Below are positions 19,556 through 29,349 of a stretch of 64,000 nucleotides of DNA, piece after piece. Numbering within the stretch: the stretch's first letter is position 1; each line of letters begins with the position of its first letter. Below the pieces are notes generated by a model. It was not told the origin of the DNA. It worked only from the letters and a program-made list of their open reading frames with translations, and did no database searches. Source of the stretch: Trinickia soli (GTDB lineage Bacteria > Pseudomonadota > Gammaproteobacteria > Burkholderiales > Burkholderiaceae). Position numbers and translations under genes: made by a program. The stretch lies in contig NZ_PNYB01000009.1 of NCBI RefSeq assembly GCF_002879855.1, forward strand, positions 1-64,000, read 5' to 3'.

Positions 19556-22500
19556 ATGAATCCGTCCCGCGCCTTTATCCTGCGCCCCGTCGGCACGGCC
19601 CTGCTGATGGCCGCGATCATGCTCGTCGGCCTGGTCGCGTTGCGCTTTTTGCCGATCTCCGCGCTGCCCGAGGTCGACTACCCGACGATCCAGGTCCAAA
19701 CGTTCTACCCGGGTGCGAGCCCCGAAGTCATGACCTCGTCGGTCACGGCGCCGCTCGAGCGGCAGTTCGGCCAGATGCCTTCGTTGAACCAGATGTCGTC
19801 GCAAAGCTCGGCCGGCGCTTCGGTCATCACGTTGCAGTTCAGTCTCGATCTGCCGCTCGACATCGCCGAGCAGGAAGTGCAGGCCGCGATCAACGCAGCG
19901 GGGAACCTGCTGCCCGCCGACCTCCCCGCGCCGCCGATCTATGCGAAGGTCAATCCGGCCGATGCGCCGATCCTCACGCTCGCCATCACGTCGAAAACCA
20001 CGCCGCTGACCGACATCGAGGACCTCGCCGACACGCGGCTCGCCGAAAAGATCTCGCAAGTGGCGGGCGTCGGTCTCGTCAGCATCAGCGGCGGCCAGCG
20101 GCCCGCGGTGCGGATTCAGGCGAATCCGCTCGCGCTGGCTTCGTACGGGCTCAATCTCGACGATCTGCGCTCCACCGTCGCGAACCTGAACGTGAACACG
20201 CCGAAGGGCAACTTCGACGGCCCCACGCGCAACTTCACGATCAACGCCAACGACCAGCTGACCGACGCCCGCGCCTACAACGACGCCGTCGTCGCCTACA
20301 AGAACGGCCGCCCCGTCATGTTGACCGACGTCGCGAAGATCGTCGACGGCGCGCAGAACACGAAGCTCGGCGCATGGGTCGGCACGGGCGGCGCCGTCAC
20401 GCCGGCGGTCCTGGTCAACATTCAACGCCAGCCCGGCGCGAACGTGATCCAGGTCGTCGACAGCGTGAAGGCGCTGTTGCCGCAACTGCAAGCCTCGCTG
20501 CCCGCCTCGATCGACGTGTCCGTCATCACGGATCGCACGACGACGATCCGCGCCTCGGTGCGCGACGTGCAGTTCGAACTGGGCATGTCGGTCGTGCTCG
20601 TCGTGCTCGTGATGTATCTGTTCCTCGCCAACATCTATGCGACCGTTATCCCGAGCCTGTCGGTCCCGCTCTCGCTGATCGGGACGCTGGCCGTGATGTA
20701 TCTGTGCGGCTTCTCGCTCGACAACCTTTCGCTGATGGCGCTGACGATCGCAACGGGCTTCGTCGTCGACGACGCCATCGTCATGATCGAAAACATCGCG
20801 CGCTACGTCGAAGAAGGCGACACGGCGCTCGAAGCCGCGCTCAAAGGCTCGAAGCAGATCGGCTTCACGATCATCTCGCTGACGGTATCGCTGATCGCCG
20901 TGCTGATTCCGCTGCTCTTCATGGGCGACGTCGTCGGCCGGCTGTTTCATGAGTTCGCGATTACGCTCGCGGTCACGATCGTGATTTCGGCGATCGTCTC
21001 GCTCACGCTCGTGCCGATGATGTGCGCGAAGCTGCTCAAGCACACGCCGCCGCCCGAGAGCCATCGCTTCGAAGCGAAGGCCCACGCCGTGATCGACGCC
21101 GTCATCGCACGGTACGCCGTGGCGCTGCGCTGGGTGCTCGCGCGCGAGCGCGCGACGCTGGTCGTCGCCGTGTTGACGCTCGTGCTCACGGCCCTGCTTT
21201 ACGTGCTGATCCCGAAGGGCTTCTTCCCCGTGCAGGACACGGGTGTGATTCAGGCGATCACGCAGGCGCCGCAGTCGATCTCGTACCGCGCGATGGCCGA
21301 GCGCCAGACAGCGCTCGCCGATGCGATCCTCAAAGATCCGAACGTCGAAAGCCTGACCTCGTTCATCGGCGTCGACGGCACGAACATCACGCTCAACAGC
21401 GGCCGCATGCTGATCAACCTGAAGCCGCACAGCGATCGTTCCGAAAGCGCGACGGAAATCATTCGCGACCTCGAAAACGAAACGGCGAAGGTCGCCGGCA
21501 TTTCGCTGTATTTGCAGCCGGTGCAGGATCTGACGATCAATTCGACCGTCAGCGCCACGCAATATCAGTTCATGCTGACCGACCCGAACCCCGACGAATT
21601 CTCGACCTGGGTGCCCAGGCTCGTCGATCGCCTCAAGCAAGCCCCTGAACTCGCCGATGTCGCGACGGATCTGCAGGAAAGCGGCTCATCGGTTTTCGTG
21701 GAAATCGATCGGGCGACGGCCGCGCGCTTCGGCATCACGCCCGCCACCGTCGACAACGCCCTCTACGATGCATTCGGTCAACGCATCATCTCGACGATCT
21801 TCACGCAGTCGAACCAATATCGCGTGATTCTCGAAGCCGATCCGGGCATGCAGCACTACACCGATGCACTCAAGTCGATCTATCTGCCTTCGTCGCAAGG
21901 CACGGGGCAGCAAGTGCCGTTGAGCTCGATAGCGAAGTTCACCGAGCGCCCCGCCCCGCTGCTCGTCTCGCACCTCGGGCAGTTCCCGGCCACGACGGTC
22001 TCGTTCAATCTCGCGCCGGGCGCATCGCTCGGTGCGGCGGTGAAGGCGATCGAGCAAGCGCAGCGCGAGGTCGGTCTGCCCGCTTCGTTCCAGACGCGCT
22101 TCCAAGGCGCGGCGCTCGCATTCCAGGCGTCGCTCGCGAACGAGCTGTTCCTGATACTTGCGGCCATCGTGACGATGTATATCGTGCTGGGCGTGCTTTA
22201 TGAAAGCTTCATCCATCCGATCACGATTCTGTCGACGCTGCCGTCGGCCGGCGTCGGCGCGCTGCTCGCACTGATGCTGTCGGGACACGACCTCGACATC
22301 ATCGGCATCATCGGTATCGTGCTGTTGATCGGCATCGTGAAGAAGAACGCCATCATGATGATCGACTTCGCATTGGAGGCCGAGCGCGAGCAAGGCAAGA
22401 GCGCGCGCGATGCAATCTATCAGGCCTGCTTGCTGCGCTTTCGTCCCATCCTGATGACGACGCTGGCGGCCTTGCTCGGCGCCTTGCCGCTGATGCTCGG

Positions 22501-22684
22501 GACCGGCGTGGGATCGGAGTTGCGCCATCCGCTCGGCATTGCGATTGCCGGCGGGCTCGTGGTGAGCCAGATGCTGACGCTGTTCACCACGCCCGTGATC
22601 TACCTCGGCTTCGATTCGCTGGCGCGCCGTATCCGAACCCGGTTCGGGCACGGCCGCGCCGAAGCCGGCGACGCAGGGGCCTAA
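19556..22684 (+). CDS. mdtB: RND efflux transporter subunit (MdtB)
   Basis: A 1042-residue HAE1/RND inner-membrane pump with twelve membrane segments. The proton-relay aspartates are in [20 protein letters not shown] (segment 4), and the matching lysine is in [18 protein letters not shown] (segment 10). MdtB and MdtC form a B2C heterotrimer in E. coli, where the complex exports bile salts, novobiocin and similar compounds. The order mdtA-mdtB-mdtC is kept here. No outer-membrane factor gene is in the window, so a TolC/OprM partner must come from elsewhere. Confidence 0.92.
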   Translation: MNPSRAFILRPVGTALLMAAIMLVGLVALRFLPISALPEVDYPTIQVQTFYPGASPEVMTSSVTAPLERQFGQMPSLNQMSSQSSAGASVITLQFSLDLPLDIAEQEVQAAINAAGNLLPADLPAPPIYAKVNPADAPILTLAITSKTTPLTDIEDLADTRLAEKISQVAGVGLVSISGGQRPAVRIQANPLALASYGLNLDDLRSTVANLNVNTPKGNFDGPTRNFTINANDQLTDARAYNDAVVAYKNGRPVMLTDVAKIVDGAQNTKLGAWVGTGGAVTPAVLVNIQRQPGANVIQVVDSVKALLPQLQASLPASIDVSVITDRTTTIRASVRDVQFELGMSVVLVVLVMYLFLANIYATVIPSLSVPLSLIGTLAVMYLCGFSLDNLSLMALTIATGFVVDDAIVMIENIARYVEEGDTALEAALKGSKQIGFTIISLTVSLIAVLIPLLFMGDVVGRLFHEFAITLAVTIVISAIVSLTLVPMMCAKLLKHTPPPESHRFEAKAHAVIDAVIARYAVALRWVLARERATLVVAVLTLVLTALLYVLIPKGFFPVQDTGVIQAITQAPQSISYRAMAERQTALADAILKDPNVESLTSFIGVDGTNITLNSGRMLINLKPHSDRSESATEIIRDLENETAKVAGISLYLQPVQDLTINSTVSATQYQFMLTDPNPDEFSTWVPRLVDRLKQAPELADVATDLQESGSSVFVEIDRATAARFGITPATVDNALYDAFGQRIISTIFTQSNQYRVILEADPGMQHYTDALKSIYLPSSQGTGQQVPLSSIAKFTERPAPLLVSHLGQFPATTVSFNLAPGASLGAAVKAIEQAQREVGLPASFQTRFQGAALAFQASLANELFLILAAIVTMYIVLGVLYESFIHPITILSTLPSAGVGALLALMLSGHDLDIIGIIGIVLLIGIVKKNAIMMIDFALEAEREQGKSARDAIYQACLLRFRPILMTTLAALLGALPLMLGTGVGSELRHPLGIAIAGGLVVSQMLTLFTTPVIYLGFDSLARRIRTRFGHGRAEAGDAGA

Positions 22685-22736
22685 CGATGGAACATTGCCT
22701 GGGCAGATCCTCGTTCGCGCCCCGCGCGCAGGCCTC

Positions 22737-25700
22737 ATGAACCTCTCGCGACCGTTCATCGCCCGCCCCGTCGCGACCACGCTGCTCGCGATCGGGGTCG
22801 CGCTCGCCGGTATCTTCGCGTTCGCGAAGCTGCCCGTCGCGCCGCTGCCGCAGGTCGATTTCCCGACCATTTCCGTGCAGGCGCAACTGCCAGGCGCCAG
22901 CCCCGAGACGGTCGCGACCAGCGTGGCCAGCCCGCTCGAGCGCCATCTCGGGCAGATCGCCGATGTCACGGAAATGACGTCGATGAGCGGTGTCGGCCAA
23001 ACGCGCATCACACTGCAGTTCGGCCTGAACCGCGACATCGACGGCGCCGCACGCGATGTCCAGGCCGCGATCAACGCCGCCCGCGCCGATCTGCCGACGA
23101 GCTTGCGCAGCAATCCGACGTACCACAAGGTCAATCCGGCCGACGCCCCGATTCTCGTGCTTTCGCTGACGTCCAAGACGATGCGGCCGGGTCAGCTCTA
23201 CGATGCGGCGTCAACCGTCCTGCAGCAGGCACTCTCGCAGGTCGACGGTATCGGTGAAGTCGATGTGAGCGGCTCGGCGAATCCGGCCGTGCGCGTCGAG
23301 CTCGAACCGCAAGCGCTGTTCCATTACGGGATCGGACTGGAGGATGTGCGCGCGGCGCTCGCGGCCGCCAATGCGAACAGCCCGAAGGGCTCGATCGAGT
23401 TCGGCGAACGGCGCTTTCAGATCTACACGAACGACCAGGCCAAGGCGGCGGCGCAGTACAAGGATCTCGTCATCGCCTATCGCAACGGCGCTGCGGTCAG
23501 GCTATCGGACGTGGCTCAGGTCGAGGATTCCGTCGAAGACCTGCGCAACCTCGGTCTGATGAACGGGCAACGTTCGGTCCTCGTCATCTTGTACCGGCAG
23601 CCCGGTGCGAACATCGTCGCAACGATCGATCGCGTGCTCGCGATGCTGCCGCAACTGCAGGCCTCGGTGCCGGCTGCGATCGACGTCACGCCGGTGGCCG
23701 ATCGCTCGACGACGATCCGCGCGTCGCTGAGAGACACCGAGCGCACGCTGATCGTCGCGGTACTGCTTGTCGTCACCGTCGTGTTCCTGTTTTTGCGCAA
23801 TTGGCGCGCGACGCTGATTCCGAGCGTCGCCGTGCCGATCTCGATCATCGGCACCTTCGCGGCGATGTACCTGCTGCACTATTCGATCGACAACCTTTCC
23901 TTGATGGCGCTGATCGTGGCGACGGGGTTCGTCGTCGACGATGCGATCGTCGTGCTCGAAAACATCACGCGTCATATCGAAGAAGGCGTGCCGCGCATGC
24001 GCGCCGCCTATCTGGGCGCCCGCGAAGTCGGCTTCACCGTCACCTCGATCAGCATCTCGCTCGTGGCCGTGTTTCTGCCGATCCTGCTGATGGGCGGCAT
24101 CGTCGGCCGGCTCTTTCGCGAGTTTGCCGTCACGCTCTCGCTCGCGATCGCCGTGTCGCTCGCCGTCTCGCTGACGGTCACGCCCATGATGTGCTCGCGC
24201 CTGCTCGCCGACAGCACGCACAAACCGAAGCAGGAAGGGCCGTTCGCACAACGGCTCGAGCGCGCGTTCGCCCGCCTGCAGGCCGGGTACGGTCGCACGC
24301 TCGGCTGGGCGCTCGCGCACCCGCTGCTGATTCTGCTGACCCTTATCGCGACGATCGCATTGAACGGCTATCTCTACGTCGTCGTACCGAAGGGCTTTTT
24401 CCCGCAGCAAGACACGGGGCGTCTCGTCGGAGGAATTCAGGCCGATCAGGCCACGTCGTTCCAGGCGATGAAGGTCAAATTCTCGGAGATGATGTCGATC
24501 GTGCAGCGCAATCCGAGCGTACGCAACGTCATCGGCTTCACGGGCGGGCGTCAAACCAATTCCGGCTTCATGTTCGTCACGCTCAAGCCCAAGACCGAAC
24601 GCAAGGCGTCGGCCGACCAGGTCATCGCGCAGTTGCGCGGGCCGTTGTCGCACGTCGCCGGTGCACAAACCTTTCTGCAGGCGGTGCAGGACATCCGCAT
24701 GGGCGGACGCGCGTCGAACGCGCAGTATCAATACACACTGCTCGGCGATTCGAGTGCCGAAGTCTACAAGTGGGCGCCGCTGCTGGCCGAGGCGCTCAAG
24801 CGGCGTCCCGAGCTGGCGGATGTCAACTCCGATCAGCAGCAAGGCGGCCTCGAATCGTACGTGACGATCGATCGCCAAAGCGCCGCGCGCCTGAAGATCA
24901 CGCCGTCGCAGATCGACAACACGCTCTACGATGCGTTCGGCCAACGGCAGGTATCGACGATCTTCAACCCGCTCAATCAGTACCACGTCATCATGGAGGT
25001 CGCGCCGCGCTACTGGCAGGACCCCTCGATGCTCAATCAGATTTACGTGAGCACGTCCGGCGGCAGCGCGGGCGGCACGAAATCGACGAATGCGGTGGCC
25101 GGCACTTACTCCGCCGCGCCGGGCAACGGCGCCGGCGGCGCGACCGGTTCCAGCGCCGCGGCGATCGCCACCGATGCCGCGCGCAATCTCGCGACGAACT
25201 CGATCGCGCAAACGGGCAAATCGAGTGCGTCGACCGGTGCGGCCGTGTCGACGTCGAAGGAGACGATGGTGCCGCTATCGGCGATCGCCTCGTTCGGTCC
25301 CGGCAGCACACCGATCGCCGTCAATCACCAGGGCCCGTTCGTCGCCTCGACGATTTCGTTCAATCTGCCCGTCGGCAAATCGTTGTCGGATGCGACACGC
25401 GCGATCAACGAGACGGCCGCCGAAATCGGCATGCCGGCAACCGTTCATGGCAGTTTTTCGGGCACGGCGCAGGCCTTTCAGCAGTCGAATCGCGACATGC
25501 CGCTGTTGATCCTGGCGGCCCTCGCAGCGGTATATATCGTGCTCGGCATGCTCTACGAGAGCTACATTCATCCGATCACGATCCTGTCGACGTTGCCTTC
25601 GGCCGGCGTCGGGGCGCTGCTCGCGTTGCTGCTGTTTCGTTCGGAGTTCAGCATCATCGCCCTGATCGGGGTCATTCTGCTGATCGGCATCGTCAAAAAG

Positions 25701-26033
25701 AACGCGATCATGATGGTCGATTTTGCAATCGAGGCGTCGCGGCAGGGGATGTCCTCGTTGGAGGCAATTCGCCGCGCCTGCCTGCTGCGCTTCCGCCCTA
25801 TCATGATGACGACCTGCGCGGCCATGCTCGGCGCGTTGCCGCTCGCGTTCGGACACGGCGAAGGCGCCGAGTTGCGCTCGCCGCTCGGTATCTCCATCGT
25901 CGGCGGCCTCTTGGTCAGTCAGGTTCTGACGCTTTATACGACGCCCGTGGTCTACCTCTACATGGACCGGCTGCGCGTCTGGCGCGAACGGCGGCGCGCC
26001 GGTCATAGTGCGACGCAGCAGGGCGCCGGGTAA
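22737..26033 (+). CDS. mdtC: RND efflux transporter subunit (MdtC) with a large docking-domain insertion
   Basis: A 1098-residue RND pump. I chose the ATG at 22737 ([20 protein letters not shown]), because the RND N-terminus starts there; the frame is open from 22695. The proton-relay aspartates are in [20 protein letters not shown] and the lysine in [17 protein letters not shown]. The protein is longer than E. coli MdtC (about 1025) because residues about 775-841 form a Gly/Ala/Ser/Thr-rich insertion in the second docking loop, between YVSTS and [12 protein letters not shown]. It is the last gene of the operon. Confidence 0.92.
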   Translation: MNLSRPFIARPVATTLLAIGVALAGIFAFAKLPVAPLPQVDFPTISVQAQLPGASPETVATSVASPLERHLGQIADVTEMTSMSGVGQTRITLQFGLNRDIDGAARDVQAAINAARADLPTSLRSNPTYHKVNPADAPILVLSLTSKTMRPGQLYDAASTVLQQALSQVDGIGEVDVSGSANPAVRVELEPQALFHYGIGLEDVRAALAAANANSPKGSIEFGERRFQIYTNDQAKAAAQYKDLVIAYRNGAAVRLSDVAQVEDSVEDLRNLGLMNGQRSVLVILYRQPGANIVATIDRVLAMLPQLQASVPAAIDVTPVADRSTTIRASLRDTERTLIVAVLLVVTVVFLFLRNWRATLIPSVAVPISIIGTFAAMYLLHYSIDNLSLMALIVATGFVVDDAIVVLENITRHIEEGVPRMRAAYLGAREVGFTVTSISISLVAVFLPILLMGGIVGRLFREFAVTLSLAIAVSLAVSLTVTPMMCSRLLADSTHKPKQEGPFAQRLERAFARLQAGYGRTLGWALAHPLLILLTLIATIALNGYLYVVVPKGFFPQQDTGRLVGGIQADQATSFQAMKVKFSEMMSIVQRNPSVRNVIGFTGGRQTNSGFMFVTLKPKTERKASADQVIAQLRGPLSHVAGAQTFLQAVQDIRMGGRASNAQYQYTLLGDSSAEVYKWAPLLAEALKRRPELADVNSDQQQGGLESYVTIDRQSAARLKITPSQIDNTLYDAFGQRQVSTIFNPLNQYHVIMEVAPRYWQDPSMLNQIYVSTSGGSAGGTKSTNAVAGTYSAAPGNGAGGATGSSAAAIATDAARNLATNSIAQTGKSSASTGAAVSTSKETMVPLSAIASFGPGSTPIAVNHQGPFVASTISFNLPVGKSLSDATRAINETAAEIGMPATVHGSFSGTAQAFQQSNRDMPLLILAALAAVYIVLGMLYESYIHPITILSTLPSAGVGALLALLLFRSEFSIIALIGVILLIGIVKKNAIMMVDFAIEASRQGMSSLEAIRRACLLRFRPIMMTTCAAMLGALPLAFGHGEGAELRSPLGISIVGGLLVSQVLTLYTTPVVYLYMDRLRVWRERRRAGHSATQQGAG

Positions 26034-26157
26034 GCCGCCGAAACCTGCCGAAACAATTTTGACGGGGCTCGATATGGCGTTCGGATCGGCGATCGCCTAG
26101 CCTTGAAAGAGTCCCGCCGCCACGGGGGCGGCGACGAACCCCGGAAAGGAGCTCATC

Positions 26158-26541
26158 GTGCGACGGCTCAATGCTGCTTCCCTCGCACTCGCTTGCGCTT
26201 GCGCCCTCGGTGCAAGCGGTGCCGCTCAGGCGGCGCACTGGCGCGTCGGCGTTTATATGGGCGGACCCGCCTACCCGTATTACTACGGCCCCGTTGTCCC
26301 GGCGCCCTACTACTACGCGCCCTATCCGCCGCCGGTGATCATCGCGCCTGACGCGCCCGAGACGACTTACATCGAGCGCTCGCAGGAAGCCGACGATCAG
26401 CAGGATGGCCAGGCCGGCACACAGCCCCCGCAAGGCAGCTGGTGGTACTGCGACAAGACCAGGACTTATTACCCGTACGTCAAACAATGCGCGAGCGGCT
26501 GGCGCGAAGTGCCAGCCACCCCGCCCGCCCCTCGCCGGTGA
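26158..26541 (+). CDS. Small secreted protein with C-terminal C-x12-C / YYPYV motif
   Basis: A 127-residue protein with a signal peptide (about residues 1-25, ending GAAQAAH), a Pro/Tyr-rich middle, and a C-terminal motif WWYCDKTRTYYPYVKQC followed by GWREVPATPP. The start is GTG with AAAGGAG just upstream. The same C-terminal motif, with identical C-x12-C spacing, occurs in the protein at 40077-40907. It is 125 bp after mdtC and 5 bp before a lipoprotein gene. The two cysteines may form a disulfide in the periplasm. Function unknown. Confidence 0.8.
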   Translation: MRRLNAASLALACACALGASGAAQAAHWRVGVYMGGPAYPYYYGPVVPAPYYYAPYPPPVIIAPDAPETTYIERSQEADDQQDGQAGTQPPQGSWWYCDKTRTYYPYVKQCASGWREVPATPPAPRR

Positions 26542-26546
26542 CGAAC

Positions 26547-27062
26547 ATGAACGCTTCTTCGCTCCAGCGCGCCAGGCGGCGCGCGATATGGCTGCCGCTC
26601 GCAGCGATTCTCGGCCTTGGCGCCTGCACGGTAATGCCGACCGGCCCCAGCGTCATGGCGCTGCCCGGCACAGGCAAAAGCTTCGATCAATTTCGTGTAG
26701 ACGACTCCAACTGTCGTCAATATGCGCTGGGCCAGGTGGGCGGCGTGAGCGCCAGCCAAGGGGCGACCGCGGCCGGTGTGGGCAGCGCCGCGCTCGGTAC
26801 GGCGGTGGGCGCAGCGGCCGGTGCGGCGTTCGGCGGCGGACGAGGTGCGGCGGTTGGCGCGGGTGCGGGGTTGCTGACCGGCAGCGCGATCGGCATGGGC
26901 ACCGCCCAAGGCTCGGGCTACGACATCCAACGCCGCTACGACTACGCGTACCTGCAGTGCATGTATGCGGCGGGCGAGCGCGTGCCCATGCCGGCCGGCA
27001 CCATCGAAGACCGGCCACGACGGTATTACACGCCGCCGCCTCCGCCGCCGCACGGTTATTGA
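26547..27062 (+). CDS. Glycine-zipper lipoprotein
   Basis: A 171-residue protein. The N-terminus MNASSLQRARRRAIWLPLAAILGLGACTVMP has a lipobox (LGAC), so Cys at about residue 27 is the lipid anchor. Residues about 65-115 form a Gly/Ala glycine-zipper of the kind that inserts in or spans membranes, and the C-terminus is Pro-rich (PPPPPPHGY). A central pair of cysteines (SNCRQYA, YLQCMYA) flanks the zipper. It is probably co-transcribed with the preceding secreted-protein gene. Such proteins often respond to envelope stress. Confidence 0.82.
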   Translation: MNASSLQRARRRAIWLPLAAILGLGACTVMPTGPSVMALPGTGKSFDQFRVDDSNCRQYALGQVGGVSASQGATAAGVGSAALGTAVGAAAGAAFGGGRGAAVGAGAGLLTGSAIGMGTAQGSGYDIQRRYDYAYLQCMYAAGERVPMPAGTIEDRPRRYYTPPPPPPHGY

Positions 27063-27073
27063 GGCACGTTGCG

Positions 27074-27637
27074 CTACTGCGGCCGATGCTGCTTGTCCCA
27101 GTCCTTGACGGCGTTCAGCGTATTTCGAACGTGCGCGTCGGGCGACAGGCTCGTGTATTCGTAGATGATGGTGCTGTCCGGTGCGATCACATAGGACACG
27201 CGATTGGCCATCGTTTTGATGAGCGGCATTGCCGCGTCATACGCATCGATAATGTGCCGCTGGGGGTCGGCGGCGACGGGGAATTTGCTGCGGCACTCGC
27301 TGACTGAGAATTTCTTGAGCGTATCGATGTCGTCGTGCGAGACGCCAATCACCGTCGCGCCGTAGTGCTTGTATTGATCAACGGCGTCGGCAAACTCGTG
27401 CGCTTCGATCGTGCAGCCTTTCGTAAACGCAGCGGGATAGAAATAGACGACGACTGGGCCTTTCTTCAACGCGTCGGCGAGCGAATAGGAATAGGTTTTA
27501 CCGCCGAGCGAAGCCTCGGTCGTGAAATCGGGCGCCTTGTCGCCCACCTTCAGAACGGCCGACGCATCGAACGAAACAGCGGACAGTGCCGTGCATAAAG
27601 CTGCCGCGAGCGCGATGCGGCGCGTACTTCGTGTCAT
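27074..27637 (-). CDS. Periplasmic peroxiredoxin (BCP/AhpC-TSA family)
   Basis: A 187-residue thiol peroxidase with a signal peptide ending near SAVSFDASA (about residue 27). The peroxidatic Cys is in VYFYPAAFTKGCTIEAHEF, where the usual P-x3-T-x2-C motif is kept as PAAFTKGC, near residue 75. A second cysteine (SECRSKF) about 40 residues later could be the resolving residue. It would reduce hydroperoxides in the periplasm. Its 3' end faces the lipoprotein gene 11 bp away. Confidence 0.87.
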   Translation of the reverse strand: MTRSTRRIALAAALCTALSAVSFDASAVLKVGDKAPDFTTEASLGGKTYSYSLADALKKGPVVVYFYPAAFTKGCTIEAHEFADAVDQYKHYGATVIGVSHDDIDTLKKFSVSECRSKFPVAADPQRHIIDAYDAAMPLIKTMANRVSYVIAPDSTIIYEYTSLSPDAHVRNTLNAVKDWDKQHRPQ

Positions 27638-27763
27638 GGGTCTCTCCTCGGAACGCGGGCGCGCCGGGTCTCGTCCGCTCGGTCAATGACGCTGCGGGAC
27701 ACTGCGGGGACCCTGCGCGCAAGGGCTTCTATTGAACCACGACCGCGCAATCGGCGCTCGCGA

Positions 27764-29074
27764 TCACGCTGGGTCGTGCGCGCGCCCCCAGGTCGCGGCT
27801 TCGAGATTGATTTCAGCCACCGCTGCGGGCGTGAGAGCCTCCAGCTCGGGATGGGCGTGGCGCGCTGCGCGCGCGGCCTCATCGGCTACGCCGGCCTCGG
27901 CCGCTTCCGCGATCGCCAGGATCGCCCCGAGCAAGCCGACGCGATGCACGATCGCATCGCCGATCTCCGCAACGAGGCCAACCTGCACCAGCGCTTCTCC
28001 GGGGACTGCATCGCCAAGCAGCACATGGACGAGCGAAAACACGCCGGTCATGAAAGCGGCATCGACGAACCGCTCGTCAGTAGGCCGCACACGGCTTGCC
28101 GCGAGTTCCATGAAGCGTGAGCGCGCACCGGCCAGCTGTGCGAGCGGGTCCCGGCGCCAGGACAAATCGCCGCTCGAGGCATACAGCAGCAATTGCGCCC
28201 ACCGGGCGATCTGCCGCGTGCCGGCGGCGAGGATCGCCTCGCGTACGGACGCGATACGCCGCCCGAAGCCAAAGGCGCTCGAATTGGCGAGCTGCAACAG
28301 CTGCATGACAACGGCAGGGCTGCGCTTGAGCTCGGTCTCGAGCTCGATCAGCGGCGCTTCGGATGCAATCAGGGCGAGCATGCGTAGCAGTGACTCTCGC
28401 GACGGATCGCCGCGCCGAACGGAAAGCACCTGCGGACGCGCGAAGAAATACCCCTGAAACAAGTCGAAGCCAAGGCCGTGCGCGAGCGCATAGTCGTCCT
28501 GCGTTTCGATCTTCTCCGCCACGAGCGTCCTGCCGTGTTCTTGCACGGCCGCCGCGAGCGTCGGCAGCCGCTCCCGGTCCACGTGCAGGAAATCGATCTT
28601 GACGATGTCGATGTGCGGCAGCAGCGCCACGAGCTCGTCCGACAGCTCGCAGATGTCGTCGAGCGCGATCCGAAACCCCGCGCGGCGCAGCTTGTCGATG
28701 CGCTCGAGCAGCAACGCATCGACCGTCACCGTTTCGAGCACTTCGAGCACGAAGCGCTCGGGCGGCAGCAGCATGACCATGTCGTCGAGCAACATCTCGC
28801 GACAGACATTGACGTAGCCGCGACGCGTTCCGAGCGTCGCCGCCACGCCGATGCTGCACATCGCGTTGGCTACAACGCGGGCCGTGGCGCGTGCGTCGTG
28901 ATCGATCAGAGCGCGGTTGGCATTGCTGCCGCGAAACAACAACTCATAAGCCTCGAGTGCGCCGTCCCGGGTCAGGATCGGCTGACGTCCGAGATAGAGG
29001 CATTCGACTTCGCAGGCGGCGCGCGCCTCGCAAAACGGCGACGCATGAGTCCGTACGGTTGCAGATTCGGCCAT
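27764..29074 (-). CDS. EAL-like/HDOD signalling protein (YuxH/CdgJ type)
   Basis: A 436-residue protein. The N-terminal half is a degenerate EAL domain, with AYELLFRG in place of the catalytic EALxR and ALDDI in place of the DDFG motif. The C-terminal half is an HDOD domain (VMQLLQLANSSAFGF, ARWAQLLLYAS). Such proteins lack phosphodiesterase activity and act through protein interactions on motility or c-di-GMP networks. A close paralogue in domain order lies at 33815-35155. It is divergent from the GGDEF-EAL gene, with 275 bp between their start codons. Confidence 0.88.
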   Translation of the reverse strand: MAESATVRTHASPFCEARAACEVECLYLGRQPILTRDGALEAYELLFRGSNANRALIDHDARATARVVANAMCSIGVAATLGTRRGYVNVCREMLLDDMVMLLPPERFVLEVLETVTVDALLLERIDKLRRAGFRIALDDICELSDELVALLPHIDIVKIDFLHVDRERLPTLAAAVQEHGRTLVAEKIETQDDYALAHGLGFDLFQGYFFARPQVLSVRRGDPSRESLLRMLALIASEAPLIELETELKRSPAVVMQLLQLANSSAFGFGRRIASVREAILAAGTRQIARWAQLLLYASSGDLSWRRDPLAQLAGARSRFMELAASRVRPTDERFVDAAFMTGVFSLVHVLLGDAVPGEALVQVGLVAEIGDAIVHRVGLLGAILAIAEAAEAGVADEAARAARHAHPELEALTPAAVAEINLEAATWGRAHDPA

Positions 29075-29190
29075 GGATCACCTGGTTCAGCTTCGGTCAA
29101 GCAGTGGCGGCCATTGTCCACAAAAAGCGTCGCCCGCGCTGCTCGGGCCAATCCCGAGGTAAATTCCGCATAATTTCGCAGGGTCGCCCC

Positions 29191-29217
29191 TAAAGAATCG
29201 TCGTAGCCTGCCGATAT
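29191..29217 (+). promoter_or_regulatory. FliA (sigma-28)-type promoter for the GGDEF-EAL gene
   Basis: TAAAGAAT-N11-GCCGATAT matches the sigma-28 consensus TAAAGTTT-N11-GCCGATAA at 13 of 16 positions with exact spacing. Transcription would begin near 29224. That makes the GTG/ATG pair at 29224-29229 unusable with a leader and supports the downstream start at 29350. Confidence 0.75.
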
Positions 29218-29349
29218 AAAACCGTGATGGGAGGTCTGGCGGCGACGGAACGTAGCGCAATCGGGACACTCCGCGCATGTCGCCCGGCGAACCGGCGCGT
29301 CGGACACATCGTCGGCCGGCCCATCGACCTCAGTCGGCAGCGAGAACGA

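Noticed and set aside
18227-21640. Open frame of over 1100 codons on the minus strand across mdtA and mdtB
   Set aside because: It is antisense to clear RND genes, is Arg/Asp/His-rich with no family pattern, and arises from the GC-rich codon bias of the sense genes.
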